Both the position numbers and the translations under genes were made by a program. The notes under the pieces are model-generated. The model saw nothing but the letters and a program-made list of their open reading frames with translations, made no database searches and was not told the DNA's origin. From Allium sativum (lineage: Eukaryota; Streptophyta; Magnoliopsida; Asparagales; Amaryllidaceae): 64,000 nt of DNA. The stretch lies in contig CM060926.1 of the NCBI GenBank assembly GCA_030737875.1, forward strand, positions 314,128,922 through 314,192,921, in the 5' to 3' direction. This document shows positions 10,833 through 23,411 of the stretch, piece after piece (the first letter of the stretch is position 1; each line of letters begins with the position of its first letter).

Positions 10833-11090
10833 AATTGAACGCGCCGCCCATCATCGCGTAAGTCACCGCGACCGGCCCCCTTCCTCCGCCGTGAGCGCCG
10901 CCAGGCCATCCAGCCTCCCCGCCCTTCGCTCCTCCTTCCTCTCTCGCGTGGAACCCCAGAACCCGCGCCCACCTCGAAGAATCCTCCGCCGTGCCCTAGC
11001 CTCCCACCGCCGACCGCACCACCACCGCGCCTCCCCCTCCTCCCTCACGAACCCGCGACCACCTGACGACCCCCCCCCCCCCCTGCAGTA
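10833..11090 (+). other. GC-rich, CpG-rich patch in the LARD1 LTR, ending near GTAAGT
   Basis: A roughly 260-bp segment rich in CCGCC and CCACC interrupts very AT-rich DNA; the second copy is at about 18080-18328. It ends in a long C run followed by GTAAGT (11091 onward), which resembles a splice donor. The proline/arginine-rich frame across it (10891-11091) differs between the two LTR copies and is probably not translated. It may be the transcribed leader of the element or a captured gene 5' end. Confidence 0.55.
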
Positions 11091-11329
11091 AGTTCTTGAC
11101 CCCTTTTTTTTTGCTTTTTAGTTTATTTAGTTTATTTAAATCCTTTTTTTTGCAATGATCTTTAAATAAAATCAGTCTATTAGGATTTTTAAAAGTAAAT
11201 ATAAAGCTTTGATTTTTCACAACAGAAAGAAATGATTTTTAATATCATAAAGATTTGATCTTTTAATATGTGAAGGACGATATAAAGGTGCGATCTTTAA
11301 ATTATATTCATCACTATAAAAAGGAGATT

Positions 11330-11985
11330 TTTATTTAAAGTAAAGATTTGAATTTTTAGAAGAAGAAAGATCGTATTTTTGTATGAACGTAGGAAGAAAA
11401 GTTCAAATTTTTATATAGAAGAAAGGATAAAAATTCGATTTTTAATTTGTAGAAGATATAAAACTATAGTTTTTAATTAAGTAGTGAAGTAAAAATATGA
11501 TTTTTTTTTTCTTTGATAAAAATAGGATTTTCATTGATGCAGAATAATAAAAATATGATTTTTATATTTTTAAAGTAATAAAAATATGATTTTTATATTT
11601 TTAAAGTAATAAAAATATGATTTTTATATTTTTTAAAGTATTAAAAATATAATCTTTACTATATAGAAGATGTAAAAATATGATTTTTGTTTATGTAGAG
11701 AATTAAAAATATAATTTTTACATGATAGAAATATTAAAAATTGCATCTTTATATGTGTAGCAAAATAAAAATGTGATTTTTATAATGATATATTTGAAAA
11801 GGCGAAATCTTTATATTTGAAAAGGCGAAATCTTTATATAGAGAATAGCGAGGTAAAAATATAATTTTTATCTATATTATAGCATAGTAAAAATTCGATT
11901 TTTATATATTGAATAGCGAAGTAAAAATTCGATTTTTATATATTGAATAGCATAGTAAAAATACGATTTTTATATATGTAGTGGC
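11330..11985 (+). repeat. Array of AAAAAT-NNN-ATTTTT palindromes
   Basis: At least ten irregularly spaced copies of a tiny inverted repeat with a three-base loop, AAAAATATGATTTTT or its TTCG/TACG/TGTG variants, appear in about 650 bp, joined by TATATTTTTAAAGTAAT-like linkers. The same array recurs at about 18600-19280 in the 3' LTR with an additional duplicated segment. It is not coding. Confidence 0.75.
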
Positions 11986-12101
11986 TACGGGAAACGAAGG
12001 GGATAAAAAGGCGAGAACGATGAAGATTTCTATCAATGAAGTGTCGAGATGATTGGGATAGCTTATGGTGAGAAATCCTCACTCAAAATTTCTTTTTCTA
12101 G

Positions 12102-12102
<1 letters not shown>

Positions 12103-12140
<38 letters not shown>
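12103..12140. repeat. (TA)19 microsatellite
   Basis: An uninterrupted TA run of 38 bp. The corresponding run in the 3' LTR (19399-19428) is 30 bp, so it has changed length since the two LTRs were copied from one template. Confidence 0.95.
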
Positions 12141-12141
<1 letters not shown>

Positions 12142-12937
12142 TAGGATGCAGACGGTGTTTAGTAGCACCCGACACCCGTCATCCACAGACCATGGATGGC
12201 TTGTTTGTTAAATTGTTTGGTTGTGTAGTTGGTTAGATTATTTGGTTTGAATTTAATTGTTTGGTGAAATGAATGGATTTGATTGATGTGTGAATGGCGT
12301 GGGCCTTCACTAGACCGGGGATAAGGCTAGGCCTTGTCCCGTTTCTAGTATCGTGCCGTTATGCCGCCGAAATTTTCTAAAATAAGTTAGAAAAATAAAA
12401 ATATCATTTTATTTAAAGAATGAACTGAATAGAAATTCATGTGTTAAAATAAAATATTTTATTGTTAAAAATATAATTTTTAACGTGGAAGTGAATAAAA
12501 TAAAATATTCATTTACAAACCGGATGGTTTGTTTATGTACACCTATTTGAAGGACATTGATTGGGACGATAAATTTTACACATCGCCCAACTGCACAAAT
12601 AAAAATCTGTGTTTGATTGTTTGAAACCCCACACGGGTGTTGGGATGAAATTTGAAGTTCACTCATCCTGATTGATTAAATATGTCGATCGATTGATTGA
12701 CAGGCTGTTATAAGCGTTAGATATCTATATTTAATGCTTATACAGTGTAGTGCACTTTGGTTGATGGTTGATTATTTTTCAATGCTATTATATACGTGTG
12801 ATGTATGAAAATCCATATAATTAACATTATATGGTGATTGATTGGGCCTCATTCCAATTTGAAAAATAAAGAATATTATAAAATAAAGGTTCATGTGTTG
12901 ACAGTACTCATCCGTTGAGATTAGTCATGTGTTGAAC

Positions 12938-13130
12938 GAAATATTTGAAGTAGAAATATTTGAAAACGAAATATTTGAAAAAGAAATATTTGAAAATGAA
13001 ATATTTGAAATAGAAATATTTGAAATAGAAATATTTGAAGTAGAAATATTTGAAAACGAAATATTTGAAATAGAAATGTTTGAAAACGAAATATTTGAAA
13101 TAGAATATTTGAAAATAGAAATATATGAAG
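12938..13130 (+). repeat. 15-bp tandem repeat GAAATATTTGAAAAC/GAAATATTTGAAATA
   Basis: About a dozen units, each containing the palindromic core AAATATTT, create an open frame with the five-residue period E-I-F-E-x. The second LTR copy (about 20226-20417) has different unit variants and fewer units. The frame follows from the repeat length being a multiple of three; I see no sign of a real protein. Confidence 0.85.
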
Positions 13131-15687
13131 CCGTGTTAATTAGATTGACGCCATTTTGATGTGAACGATATTTATTTCGATTTTATTCATTTTAAAATGA
13201 ATATTGAAAAGTGATTTCGAAATCGAATATTTTGAAATGAAATTTGAATTGAATTGAATAGAAAACCAATTTGAACTGAATTGAATAGAAAACCAATTTG
13301 ATTTGAATTGAAATGGAAGTTGAAATTGTTTTTGAAACGAATTTAAAACTAATTATATAATTCGTTTTAAATAGAAATTGACGAAATATTTATTATATAT
13401 ATTATATATATAATATAATGGCCTGAATAGAACGCGCCGCGGTAGTTCACGAATTTCGACCATTTATTTCAAACGGACATTACGGGAGATCCGACCGACG
13501 GATTCTCCTAAAACAGGAACCGTTGGGTTTGTATCGAAAAGAGCTTTCTAACAAATATTAGAAATTTGAAATCTAACGGTTGGATTTGGAGTTATGTCCA
13601 AATCAAATTCGAAAAATGTCGTTGTAAGTGCAGTTCGATGGCCGTTGATGGAAATCGACCGTACGGGCCTTGATAAAATTATTAAAAATATCAATAATTT
13701 GTGTAAAATCATAAGAAATGATTTGGGAAAAATTGGGATGAAAAACTCCATATTTGAAAAGATAAAAATAGATTTTTTATCGAAATGAACTAGTTTTGAA
13801 CTGAAATTAAAACCCATTTATTTTTAAATAAATAAACTGGATTTGAAATGGTTTAAATAGAATTGATTCATGGGTTTATCGTGAACTGTGTTTTAAATAA
13901 CACTAGTTCTTTAACCCGATAATAAATAGAATGTGATTTGGGTTTATCGTGAATTGTGTTTTAAATGACACTAGTTCTTTAACCCAGAAAAAAAAGAAGT
14001 TTTAATGAATTTGCAATTAGATTGAAATATGAATTGATAATCTAAATTATCAAATTTGGCAATGAGCGAGAATGGAGTATCACCAGTTTTGCTCAAAAGC
14101 GATAGTTAAATCTTTAATTAGATTTGAATGTGAAATGGTAATTAATTTTACCGATAACCCCGTGGGGTTAGATATGGAGTATTACCGGTTTTGCTTCATG
14201 GGATGAATGGGTTGGGATTGGGAAATAAAATAAATAATTACTTCGTTGTGGTTTGCTAATCTCAACTAGTTTGGGAAACCATAATATGGTTTGAAATGAC
14301 ATCCAAAGGAAGATTAAAGGATAAATTTTAAAGAATTTATCTTGGATAAAATTAATGGGAACCTTTCCCTAAGAATATGAAATTTACGGTTAGTGACTGC
14401 AGGATTGGAATGAGGCGTATGTTGTGTTTGTGTAACATTTGTTTTTAATATACGCGGGTTGTTCGGAAAGGCCGGGTTTATACCCATTCTGAATAACCGA
14501 TTCGACGATATGTCGAAGATGAAGACGGTGGTCGAAGACCGGAAGTCTTCACATCGTTTGGGTGATTACTGATGATCTTGATTGGGCTGTACACCCAAGA
14601 TGAGGGAATCAGTTGGTTGTCGTCCAGACGTACTTGGAGATGGATGGATATGCGAGGAAAGTGCCTCCGGTTTCGTTCAGACCCAGAACGAACTTGTAAA
14701 TGGATTGTGTGTCTGACATTGGATTTTATTCTGTGTTGATTGATTTCTGTTAAATATATATCTGTTTGGCGGCGGAGAATTTATTCTCTTGCTTAACGCC
14801 CTTCTCTGAGACGTACGAGCTTAGAGGTTATATATCGATAGATATCAATCGCATGGCATGAATTGCCTGTGTGGCACGCTAAGATGCAATGATCAAGGCT
14901 TCTGTTGAAAAGCAAAGTCTTGTGGTTGATGATCAAAGCACGGCCTACGTGGCAGCTTTGTGTATAACGTGAATTCGCGAGCCTCACACCTCGGTATGAG
15001 TCAAAAACGGGATACGGACTGCAGGGAGAGCACGACGTTTCTTTCTAGCTTTGGTGGTGTCAGTGACTTACCAGCCCTGACATTTATATACTTTTCACCT
15101 TTGTGGTTGTTGGATGAGGCGCCTCGATTTTAGGTCTGTAAGGACCGGGAAACGTGTGTTCAGGAATAAATAATCCTCTAACGTAAGTGAGGACCGGCCC
15201 TGAAGCATCCAGGATTGCCCAGAGTGTGTAGTCCTGAGGCATTTGCTAGAGTGTCTCGAACGCGGAGAGGAGCTTGCCCCTTGCCTCGACTCATGACGGA
15301 AATCCAATTTCCAATACGTGTATTTCGGCTTTAGTTGTAGAGCCTGGTATGGCAACATAGTAGCATGGGATGCTATGCCATCTATGATTTATATTTATGG
15401 TTGAAATTGTTTTGACACTATACACTTACTATAGTATCAAATGATTTGTTTTAAACGTACCAAGCATGTTTGGCTATTATAAGGGAAAACCCTATCCTCC
15501 GGCTTGCGTTGCATTGTGTGATGGGACCTGGGTCTTATAATAACTTCATTTTCCGAAAAAGCATTGCGTTGTTTACCTATATGCACTGGTATTCTTGGGA
15601 GGAAACCCGTTCCGTGTTATACGGCGTGGTCCCTTGAATTACTCTCTTTTAAAATAAAGTTTTAAATAACTGTTTTAGTTCTCACAC

Positions 15688-15878
15688 CAGTCACATGACT
15701 GACCTGGAGTTTATTGTTTTAACCTAAACTCTGGGTGCCCTTATTTTCGCACGGGCAGCTAGTAGTTTTGGTTTTGCAGATTTATATTCACAGGATCCTG
15801 GTTTACAGCTGGAATGATATCCGGAAAGCTCTGTATCCGCATATCACCTTCAGTTGTGCTTTATATTATTTTCCGCTG
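15688..15878 (+). promoter_or_regulatory. Conserved 3' LTR module: hairpin-CTGACC and TTTCCGCTG (LARD1 5' LTR)
   Basis: CAGTC (15688-15692), loop ACAT, GACTG (15697-15701) forms a perfect hairpin followed by ACC. GGAGTTTAT and ACTCTGGGTGCCC follow, then TTTCCGCTG at 15870-15878. In the 3' LTR the same elements are at 23027-23040 (last G changed to A, breaking one pair) and 23209-23217. Confidence 0.6.
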
Positions 15879-16074
15879 CTATGTAATTTATTGTAATCTC
15901 TGATATTTATCGAATGTAATTTATTCAATTATACTCTGTATATTCTTGTATTTGATGGAATTGTTGTAATAGCAATGAAATGTTCTCCCGTCTGCATTCT
16001 GATTTGTCTTGTCCTCACAGTAATTCGTTCTTTCTCATCTCTTCAGAGACCGGGGAAGTTCAGGTCGCTTCATT

Positions 16075-16086
16075 TGGTATCAGAGC
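16075..16086 (+). other. Primer-binding site (initiator tRNA-Met), LARD1
   Basis: TGGTATCAGAGC lies two bases after the 5' LTR end at 16072. It is complementary to the 3' end of plant initiator tRNA-Met and primes minus-strand DNA synthesis in reverse transcription. Confidence 0.95.
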
Positions 16087-17053
16087 TTTGGTTTACAGAG
16101 CTCGAGAACAAGACACATTAGAACCACACGAAAGAATTCATCAGATAGTGGATTAGTAATATCCAATTAGAATGACTCGTTAGAGATAGGATCAGTAGTA
16201 TCCTAGAACGAGTGTGAAGAGTATATTTTTTTCAAATGAAAACAATTTTGTTTTGAAAATTTAAACCATTTTTTACGTATTTGAATATTTATTTATTTTG
16301 AATTTGGACAATCCGCTATATAAAGATTTTGCATATACGCGTCATGAACGTATATTCGAAGTTTTAATATACCGGATAGATATAGAACCGCACTCTATTA
16401 GCCCGGAGATGTTCTGATGGTGGTTCGAAACACCATCAGCATTTATTTTCGAGTGACGAAGGTGTGATATCTATATATTTCCATCAGGCTGGTGTGAGAA
16501 CCAAAACTTATATAGCTAGAACACATTGTTGTGAATTGGCATCAAAAACATGATTTTTGACTATATATCAAATTATGAATTTGAAACGTTAATCCACTAA
16601 TTGATTGATGTTTGTGTTGTTTGATTATTGTTGCCTAATTGCATCGAATATTGAATATTATTGAAATTGGTCGCATTTGCTTGCATATACATGTACTTAC
16701 AATGAACAGGTCATAGCAAGGAGGCTAGAGCAGAGAATAAAATTTGTTTGCCCGACAAATAGGTACATGTTTACTATAATTTACTGTTTTGTTTGGGTGA
16801 TGATGATTTTATGAGTCTATTGGCTAGCCGCTTGGCTTTTTCTTTTTCTTTTTGAGATCAGAAGGCCTGTATGGCAATTTCGGGATTTTCCCGTGGCTCC
16901 CGGTGCAGGGGAGGTTATGGCGAAATTTTTCGAAAATTTAGGGTGTTAGCCAAATTTTTGAAAATTCGAAAATTCTCAGAAACTGAAAAGTTGGAGAATG
17001 GAAGCCAGATCGAACGTAGAGTTGATTAATCAAACCACTTTCAACTTTGTTCC
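16087..17053 (+). other. Non-coding interior of LARD1 with conserved block
   Basis: No frame longer than about 60 codons and no retrotransposon protein motif is visible. The second half (16750-16950) is alignable with the LARD2 interior (61908-62092): GCCCGACAAA, GGTACA, TTTATGAGTCTATTGGC, GCCGCTTGGCT, AAGGCCT, GGAGGTTATGGCGAAA and GGGTGTTAG in the same order. Conservation between different LARD families suggests a cis-acting role such as packaging or plus-strand priming, but this is inference. Confidence 0.7.
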
Positions 17054-17087
17054 TTTTCGGGGACGAAAAGTTTTAAGTGGGGGAGAT
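17054..17087 (+). other. Pre-PPT hairpin and polypurine tract, LARD1
   Basis: TTTTCG-GGGA-CGAAAA (17054-17069) is an inverted repeat directly upstream of AAGTGGGGGAGA (17075-17086), the plus-strand primer site just before the 3' LTR at 17088. The same arrangement occurs in A, B and LARD2. Confidence 0.85.
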
Positions 17088-19397
17088 TGTAATAACCCGG
17101 AAATTCTGAACCAGTTTAAAAATTTTATTTTGGCTATTTTAGCGAATTTTGAATATTTAAAATAGATTATTTTAAATAAAATCGACAAGAAATTTATTTT
17201 GAATAGAATTCGAACGTATATATTATACGCGTCATCGTTAGAATATAAATATTTATATATAATTATAAATAGAATTGAAAATGGCGCGGTAGTTCGATAA
17301 TTTGATTTCAAACTTCAATTGAACGTACCGGGTGCAAAACAATCCGGATTTTAGCGAAACCAAAAACAATAGGATCTAATTAATGATATCTTTCCAACGA
17401 ATCCGAAAAATCGAAATTTCATAGCGGGAATCAAAATATATGTCCAATTGAAAATTCTGAATAGTCGCTATGGAATTCAGGCCCTTAAAAAGAGACATTT
17501 TGCAAACGACCTCGGATTTCGACGAAACCACTTTTGTTGGGTCCGTGGTGTAAAATTATTGCTAGATTCCAAATTTCATAATTTTTCGAATCAATATGTG
17601 AGCGCGGCAAAGGAAAATGCGTTTGACTAGTTTCAGTTGATTTTAATCGACTGGAAAATGGCCATTTTTCCAACGGTCTCAGAATTCGACGAAACTAGTT
17701 TTATTAGGACCGTATCATCAATACGAAGCTAGAAAATATTTTTATGGGATTTTTCTAGTTAGTATGTGACCCCATTAAATTGAAATGCGTGTTCAAATTC
17801 AATATATAGAGTTATATGTTGATTTTGACGAAAACTGATCGAAACAGTCGAATCAGCTTACGATACATATCCCATTGTGTTCGGAATGGGGGTAAAACGC
17901 TATGGACGACAGGCGGTGGGCCTCGTTTAGAGGTCGTTTGTAAAAGTCAACTTTTTGAAATTTAAAATAATATAAAAATAAAAATAAAATAGAACCTTCC
18001 TCTTCCCCTTATATCTCTACCCCCCCCCACCCCGATTTCATTTTACAGAAAAAGAAAAAAAATGCGGAGACCTAATTGAACGCGCCGCCCATCATCGCGG
18101 AAGTCACCGCGACCGGCCCCCTTCCTCCGCCGTGAGCGCCGCCAGGCCATTCTGCCTCCCCGCCCTTCGCTCCTCTTTCCTCTCTCACGTGGAACCCCAG
18201 AACCCGCGCCCACCTCGAAGAACCCTCCGCCGTGGCCAAGCCTCCCACCGCCGACACCACCACCTCCGCGCCTCCCCCTCCTCCCTCACGAACCCGCGAC
18301 CACCTGACGACCCCCCCCCCCCCCCCGCTGTAAGTTCTTGACCATTTTTTTTTATTTTTCGTTTATTTAAATCCTTTTTTTTTTGCAATGATCTTTAAAT
18401 AAAATCAGTCTATTAGGATTTTTAAAAGTAAATATAAAGCTTTGATTTTTCACAACAGAAAGAAATGATTTTTAATATCATAAAGATTTGATCTTTTAAT
18501 ATGTGAAGGACGATATAAAGGTGCGATCTTTAAATTATATTCATCACTATAAAAAGGAGATTTTTATTTAAAGTAAAGATTTGAATTTTTAGAAGAAGAA
18601 AGATCGTATTTTTATATGAACGTAGGAAGAAAAAGTTCGAATTTTTATATAGAAGAAAGGATAAAAATTCGATTTTTAATTTGTAGAAGATATAAAACTA
18701 TAATTTTTAATTAAGTAGTGAAGTAAAAATATGAATTTTTTTTCTTTGATAAAAATAGGATTTTCATTGATGCAGAATAATAAAAATATGATTTTTATAT
18801 TTTTAAAGTAATAAAAATATGATTTATATATTTTTAAAGTAATAAAAATATGATTTTTATATTTTTTAAAGTATTAAAAATATAATCTTTACTATATAGA
18901 AGATGTAAAAATATGATTTTTATATTTTTTAAAGTATTAAAAATATAATCTTTACTATATAGAAGATGTAAAAATATGATTTTTGTTTATGTAGAGAATT
19001 AAAAATATAATTTTTACATGATAGAAATATTAAAAATTGCATCTTTATATGTGTAGCAAAATAAAAATGTGATTTTTATAATGATATATTTGAAAAGGCG
19101 AAATCTTTATATTTGAAAAGGCGAAATCTTTATATAGAGAATAGCGAGGTAAAAATATAATTTTTATCTATATTATAGCATAGTAAAAATTCGATTTTTA
19201 TATATTGAATAGCGAAGTAAAAATTTGATTTTTATATATTGAATAGCATAGTAAAAATACGATTTTTATATATGTAGTGGCTACGGGAAACGAAGGGGAT
19301 AAAAAGGCGAGAACGATGAAGATTTCTATCAATGAAGTGTCGAGATGATTGGGATAGCTTTCGGTGAGAAATCCTCACTCAAAATTTCTTTTTCTAG

Positions 19398-19429
<32 letters not shown>

Positions 19430-22400
19430 TAGGATGCAGACGGTGTTTAGTAGCACCCGACACCCGTCATCCACAGACCATGGATGGCTTGTTTGTTAAA
19501 TTGTTTGGTTGTGTAGTTGGTTAGATTATTTGGTTTGAATTTAATTGTTTGGTGAAATGAATGGATTTGATTGATGTGTGAATGGCGTGGGCCTTCACTA
19601 GACCGGGGATAAGGCTAGGCCTTGTCTCGTTTCTAGTATCGTGCCGTTATGCCGCCGAAATTTTCTAAATTAAGTTAGAAAAATAAAAATATCATTTTAT
19701 TTAAAGAATGAACTGAATAGAAATTCATGTGTTAAAATAAAATATTTTATCGTTAAAAATATTTTTTTTAACGTGGAAGTGAATAAAATAAAATATTCAT
19801 TTACAAACCTGACGGTTTGTTTATGTACACCTATTTGAAGGACATTGATTGGGACGATAAATTTTACACATCGCCCAACTGCACAAATAAAAATCTATGT
19901 TTGATTGTTTGAAACCCCACACGGGTGTTGGGATGAAATTTGAATTTCACTCATCCTGATTGATTAAATATGTCGATCGATTGATTGACAGGCTGTTATA
20001 AGCGTTAGATATCTATATTTAATGCTTATACAGTGTAGTGCACTTTGGTTGATGGTTGATTATTTTTCAATGCTATTATATACGTGTGATGTATGAAAAT
20101 CCATATAATTAACATTATATGGTGATTGATTGGGCCTCATTCCAATTTGAAAAATAAAGAATATTATAAAATAAAGGTTCATGTGTTGACAGTACTCATC
20201 CGTTGAGACTAGTCACGTGTTGAACGAAATATTTGAAGTAGAAATATTTGAAAACGAAATATTTGAAATAGAAATATTTGAAAACGAAATATTTGAAATA
20301 GAAATATTTGAAATAGAAATATTTGAAGTAGAAATATTTGAAAACGAAATATTTGAAATAGAAATGTTTGAAAAGGAAATATTTGAAATAGAATATTTGT
20401 AAATAGAAATATATGAAGCCGTGTTAATTAGATTGACGCCATTTTGACGTGAACGATATTTATATCGATTTTATTCATTTTAAAATGAATATTGAAAAGT
20501 GATTTCGAAATCGAATATTTTGAAATGAAATTTGAATTGAATTGAATAGAAAACCAATTTGAACTGAATTGAATAGAAAACCAATTTGAATTGAATCGAA
20601 TAGAAAACCAACTTGAATTGAATCGAATAGAAAACCAATTTGATTTGAATTGAAATGGAAGTTGAAATTGTTTTTGAAACGAATTTAAAACTATTATATA
20701 ATTCGTTTTAAATAGAAATCGACGAAATATTTATTATATATATTATATACATAATATAATGGCCTGAATAGAACGTGCCGCGGTAGTTCACGAATTTCGA
20801 CCATTTATTTCAAACGGACATTACGGGAGATCCGACCGACGGATTCTCCTAAAACCGGAACCGTTGGGTTCGTATCGAAAAGAGCTTTCTAACGAATATT
20901 AGAAATTTGAAATCTAACGGTTGGATTTGGAGTTATGTCCAAATCAAATTCGAAAAATGTCGTTGTAAGTGCAGTTCGATGGCCGTTGATGGAAATCGAC
21001 CGTACGGGCCTTGATAAAATTATTAAAAATATCAATAATTTGTGTAAAATCATAAGAAATGATTTGGGAAAAATTGGGATGAAAAACTCCATATTTCAAA
21101 TGATACAAATAGATTTTTATCGAAATGAACTAGTTTTGAACTGAAATTAAAACCCATTTATTTTTAAATAAATAAACTGGATTTGAAATGGTTTAAATAG
21201 AATTGATTCATGGGTTTATCGTGAACTGTGTTTTAAATAACACTAGTTCTTTAACCCGATAATAAATAGAATGTGATTTGGGTTTATCGTGAATTGTGTT
21301 TTAAATGACACTAGTTCTTTAACCCAGAAAAAAAAGAAGTTTTAATGAATTTGCAATTAGATTGAAATATGAATTGATAATCTAAATTATCAAATTTGGC
21401 AATGAGCGAGAATGGAGTATCACCAGTTTTGCTCCAAAGCGATAGTTAAATCTTTAATTAGATTTGAACGTGAAATGGTAATTAATTTTACCGATAACCC
21501 CGTGGGTTAGATATGGAGTATTACCAGTTTTGCTTCATGGGATGAATAGGTTGGGATTGGGAAATAAAATAAATAATTACTTCGGTGTGGTTCGCTAATC
21601 TCGACTAGTTTGGGAAACCATAATATGGTTTGAAATGACATCCAAAGGAAGATTAAAGGATAAATTTTAAAGAATTTATCTTGGATAAAATTAATGGGAA
21701 CCTTTCCCTAAGAATATGAAATTTACGGTTAGTGACTGCAGGATTGGAATGAGGCGTATGTTGTGTTTGTGTAACATTTGTTTTTAATATACGCGGGTTG
21801 TTCGAAAAGGCCGGGTTTATACCCATTCTGAATAACTGATTCGACGATATGTCGAAGATGAAGAGTGTGGTCGAAGACCGGAAGTCTTCACATCGTTTGG
21901 GTGATTACTGATGATCTTGATTGGGCTGTACACCCAAGATGAGGGAATCAGTTGGTTGTCGTCCAGACGTACTTGGAGATGGATGGATATGCGAGGAAAG
22001 TGCCTCCGGTTTCGTTCAGACCCAGAACGAACTTGTAAATGGATTGTGTGTCTGACATTGGATTTTATTCTGTGTTGATTGATTTCTGTTAAATATATAT
22101 CTGTTTGGCGGCGGAGAATTTATTCTCTTGCTTAACGCCCTTCTCTGAGACGTACGAGCTTAGAGGTTATATATCGATAGATATCAATCGCATGGCATGA
22201 ATTGCCTGTGTGGCACGCTAAGATGCAATGATCAAGGCTTCTGTTGAAAAACAAAGTCTTGTGGTTGATGATCAAAGCACGGCCTACGTGGCAGCTTTGT
22301 GTATAACGTGAATTCACGAGCCTCACACCTCGGTATGAGTCAAAAACGGGATACGGACTGCAGGGAGAGCACGACGTTTCTTTCTAGCTTTGGTGGTGTC

Positions 22401-23411
22401 AGTGACTTACCAGCCCTGACATTTATATACTTTTCACCTTTGTGGTTGTTGGATGAGGCGCCTCGATTTTAGGTCTGTAAGGACCGGGAAACGTGTGTTC
22501 AGGAATAAATAATCCTCTAACGTAAGTGAGGACCGGCCCTGAAGCATCCAGGATTGCCCAGAGTGTGTAGTCCTGAGGCATTTGCTAGAGTGTCTCGAAC
22601 GCGGAGAGGAGCTTGCCACTTGCCTCGACTCATGACGGATATCCAATTTCCAATACGTGTATTTCGGCTTTAGTTGTAGAGCCTAGTATGGCGACATAGT
22701 AGCATGGGATGCTATGCCGTCTATGATTTATATTTATGATTGAAATTGTTTTGACACTATACACTTACTATAGTATCAAATGATTTGTTTTAAACGTACC
22801 AAGCATGTTTGGCTATTATAAGGGAAAACCCTATCCTCCGGCTTGCGTTGCATTGTGTGATGGGACCTGGGTCTTATAATAGCTTCATTTTCCGAAAAAG
22901 CATTGCGTTGTTTACCTATATGCACTGGTATACTTGGGAGGAAACCCGTTCCGTGTTATACGGCGTGGTCCCTTGAATTACTCTCTTTTAAAATAAAGTT
23001 TTAAATAGCTGTTTTAGTTCTCACACCAGTCACATGACTAACCTGGAGTTTATTGTTTTAACCTAAACTTTGGGTGCCCTTATTTCCGCACGGGCAGCTA
23101 GTAGTTTTGGTTTTGCAGATTTATATTCACAGGATCCTGGTTTACAGCTGGAATGATATCCGGAAAGCTCTGTATCCGCATATCACCTTCAGTTGTGCTT
23201 TATATTATTTTCCGCTGCTATGTAATTTATTGTAATCTCTGATATTTATCGAATGTAATTTATTCAATTATACTCTGTATATTCTTGTGTCTGATGGAAT
23301 TGTTGTAATAGCAGTGAAATGTTCTCCCGTCTGCATTCTGATTTGTCTTGTCCTCACAGTAATTCGTTCTTTCTCATCTCTTCGGAGACCGGGGAAGTTC
23401 GGGTCGCTTCA
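17088..23411 (+). repeat. 3' LTR of LARD1 (6324 bp)
   Basis: A near-copy of 9852-16072. It has the GC-rich patch at about 18080-18328, the palindrome array at about 18600-19280, (TA)15 at 19399-19428, the 15-bp repeat at about 20226-20417, and the 3' module at 23027-23217. The extra length comes mainly from a duplicated block of about 60 bp at 18901-18966 and an extra stretch near 20590-20640. It ends GGTCGCTTCA at 23411 with no matching target duplication after it. Confidence 0.9.

Larger units (their letters stand above)
9852..16072 (+). repeat. 5' LTR of LARD1 (6221 bp)
   Basis: Boundaries are set by comparison with the second copy at 17088. The first 980 bp resemble the inverted fragment at 23412-24398. 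A TTATAT in a pyrimidine-rich context (10765-10770) is a possible promoter, followed by a GC-rich leader-like patch, a palindrome array, a TA microsatellite, a 15-bp repeat, and then a long AT-rich region with only short chance frames. The 3' kilobase carries the conserved hairpin/TTTCCGCTG module. Confidence 0.9.
9852..23411 (+). mobile_element. LARD1: non-autonomous Ty3 element with 6.2-6.3-kb LTRs
   Basis: Two long direct repeats (9852-16072 and 17088-23411) both begin TGTAATAACCCGG and end GGTCGCTTCA. Between them lie only 1015 bp with a tRNA-Met primer-binding site at the left and a polypurine tract at the right, and no protease, reverse transcriptase or integrase. This is the LARD architecture (large retrotransposon derivative). 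The PBS and the TTTTCGGGGACGAAAA hairpin next to the polypurine tract match elements A and B, suggesting mobilisation by a Tekay/Del-type chromovirus. The flanks do not match (AAAAG on the left, GTCAG on the right), so the present structure is probably a recombinant of two insertions. Confidence 0.85.

Noticed and set aside
10891..11091. Proline/arginine-rich 66-codon protein in LARD1
   Set aside because: GC-rich low-complexity DNA gives long frames on both strands, and the second LTR copy changes the sequence and end.
12938..13159. Protein with the five-residue repeat E-I-F-E-x
   Set aside because: It arises from a 15-bp DNA repeat, and the repeat structure differs between the two LTR copies, so coding selection is unlikely.
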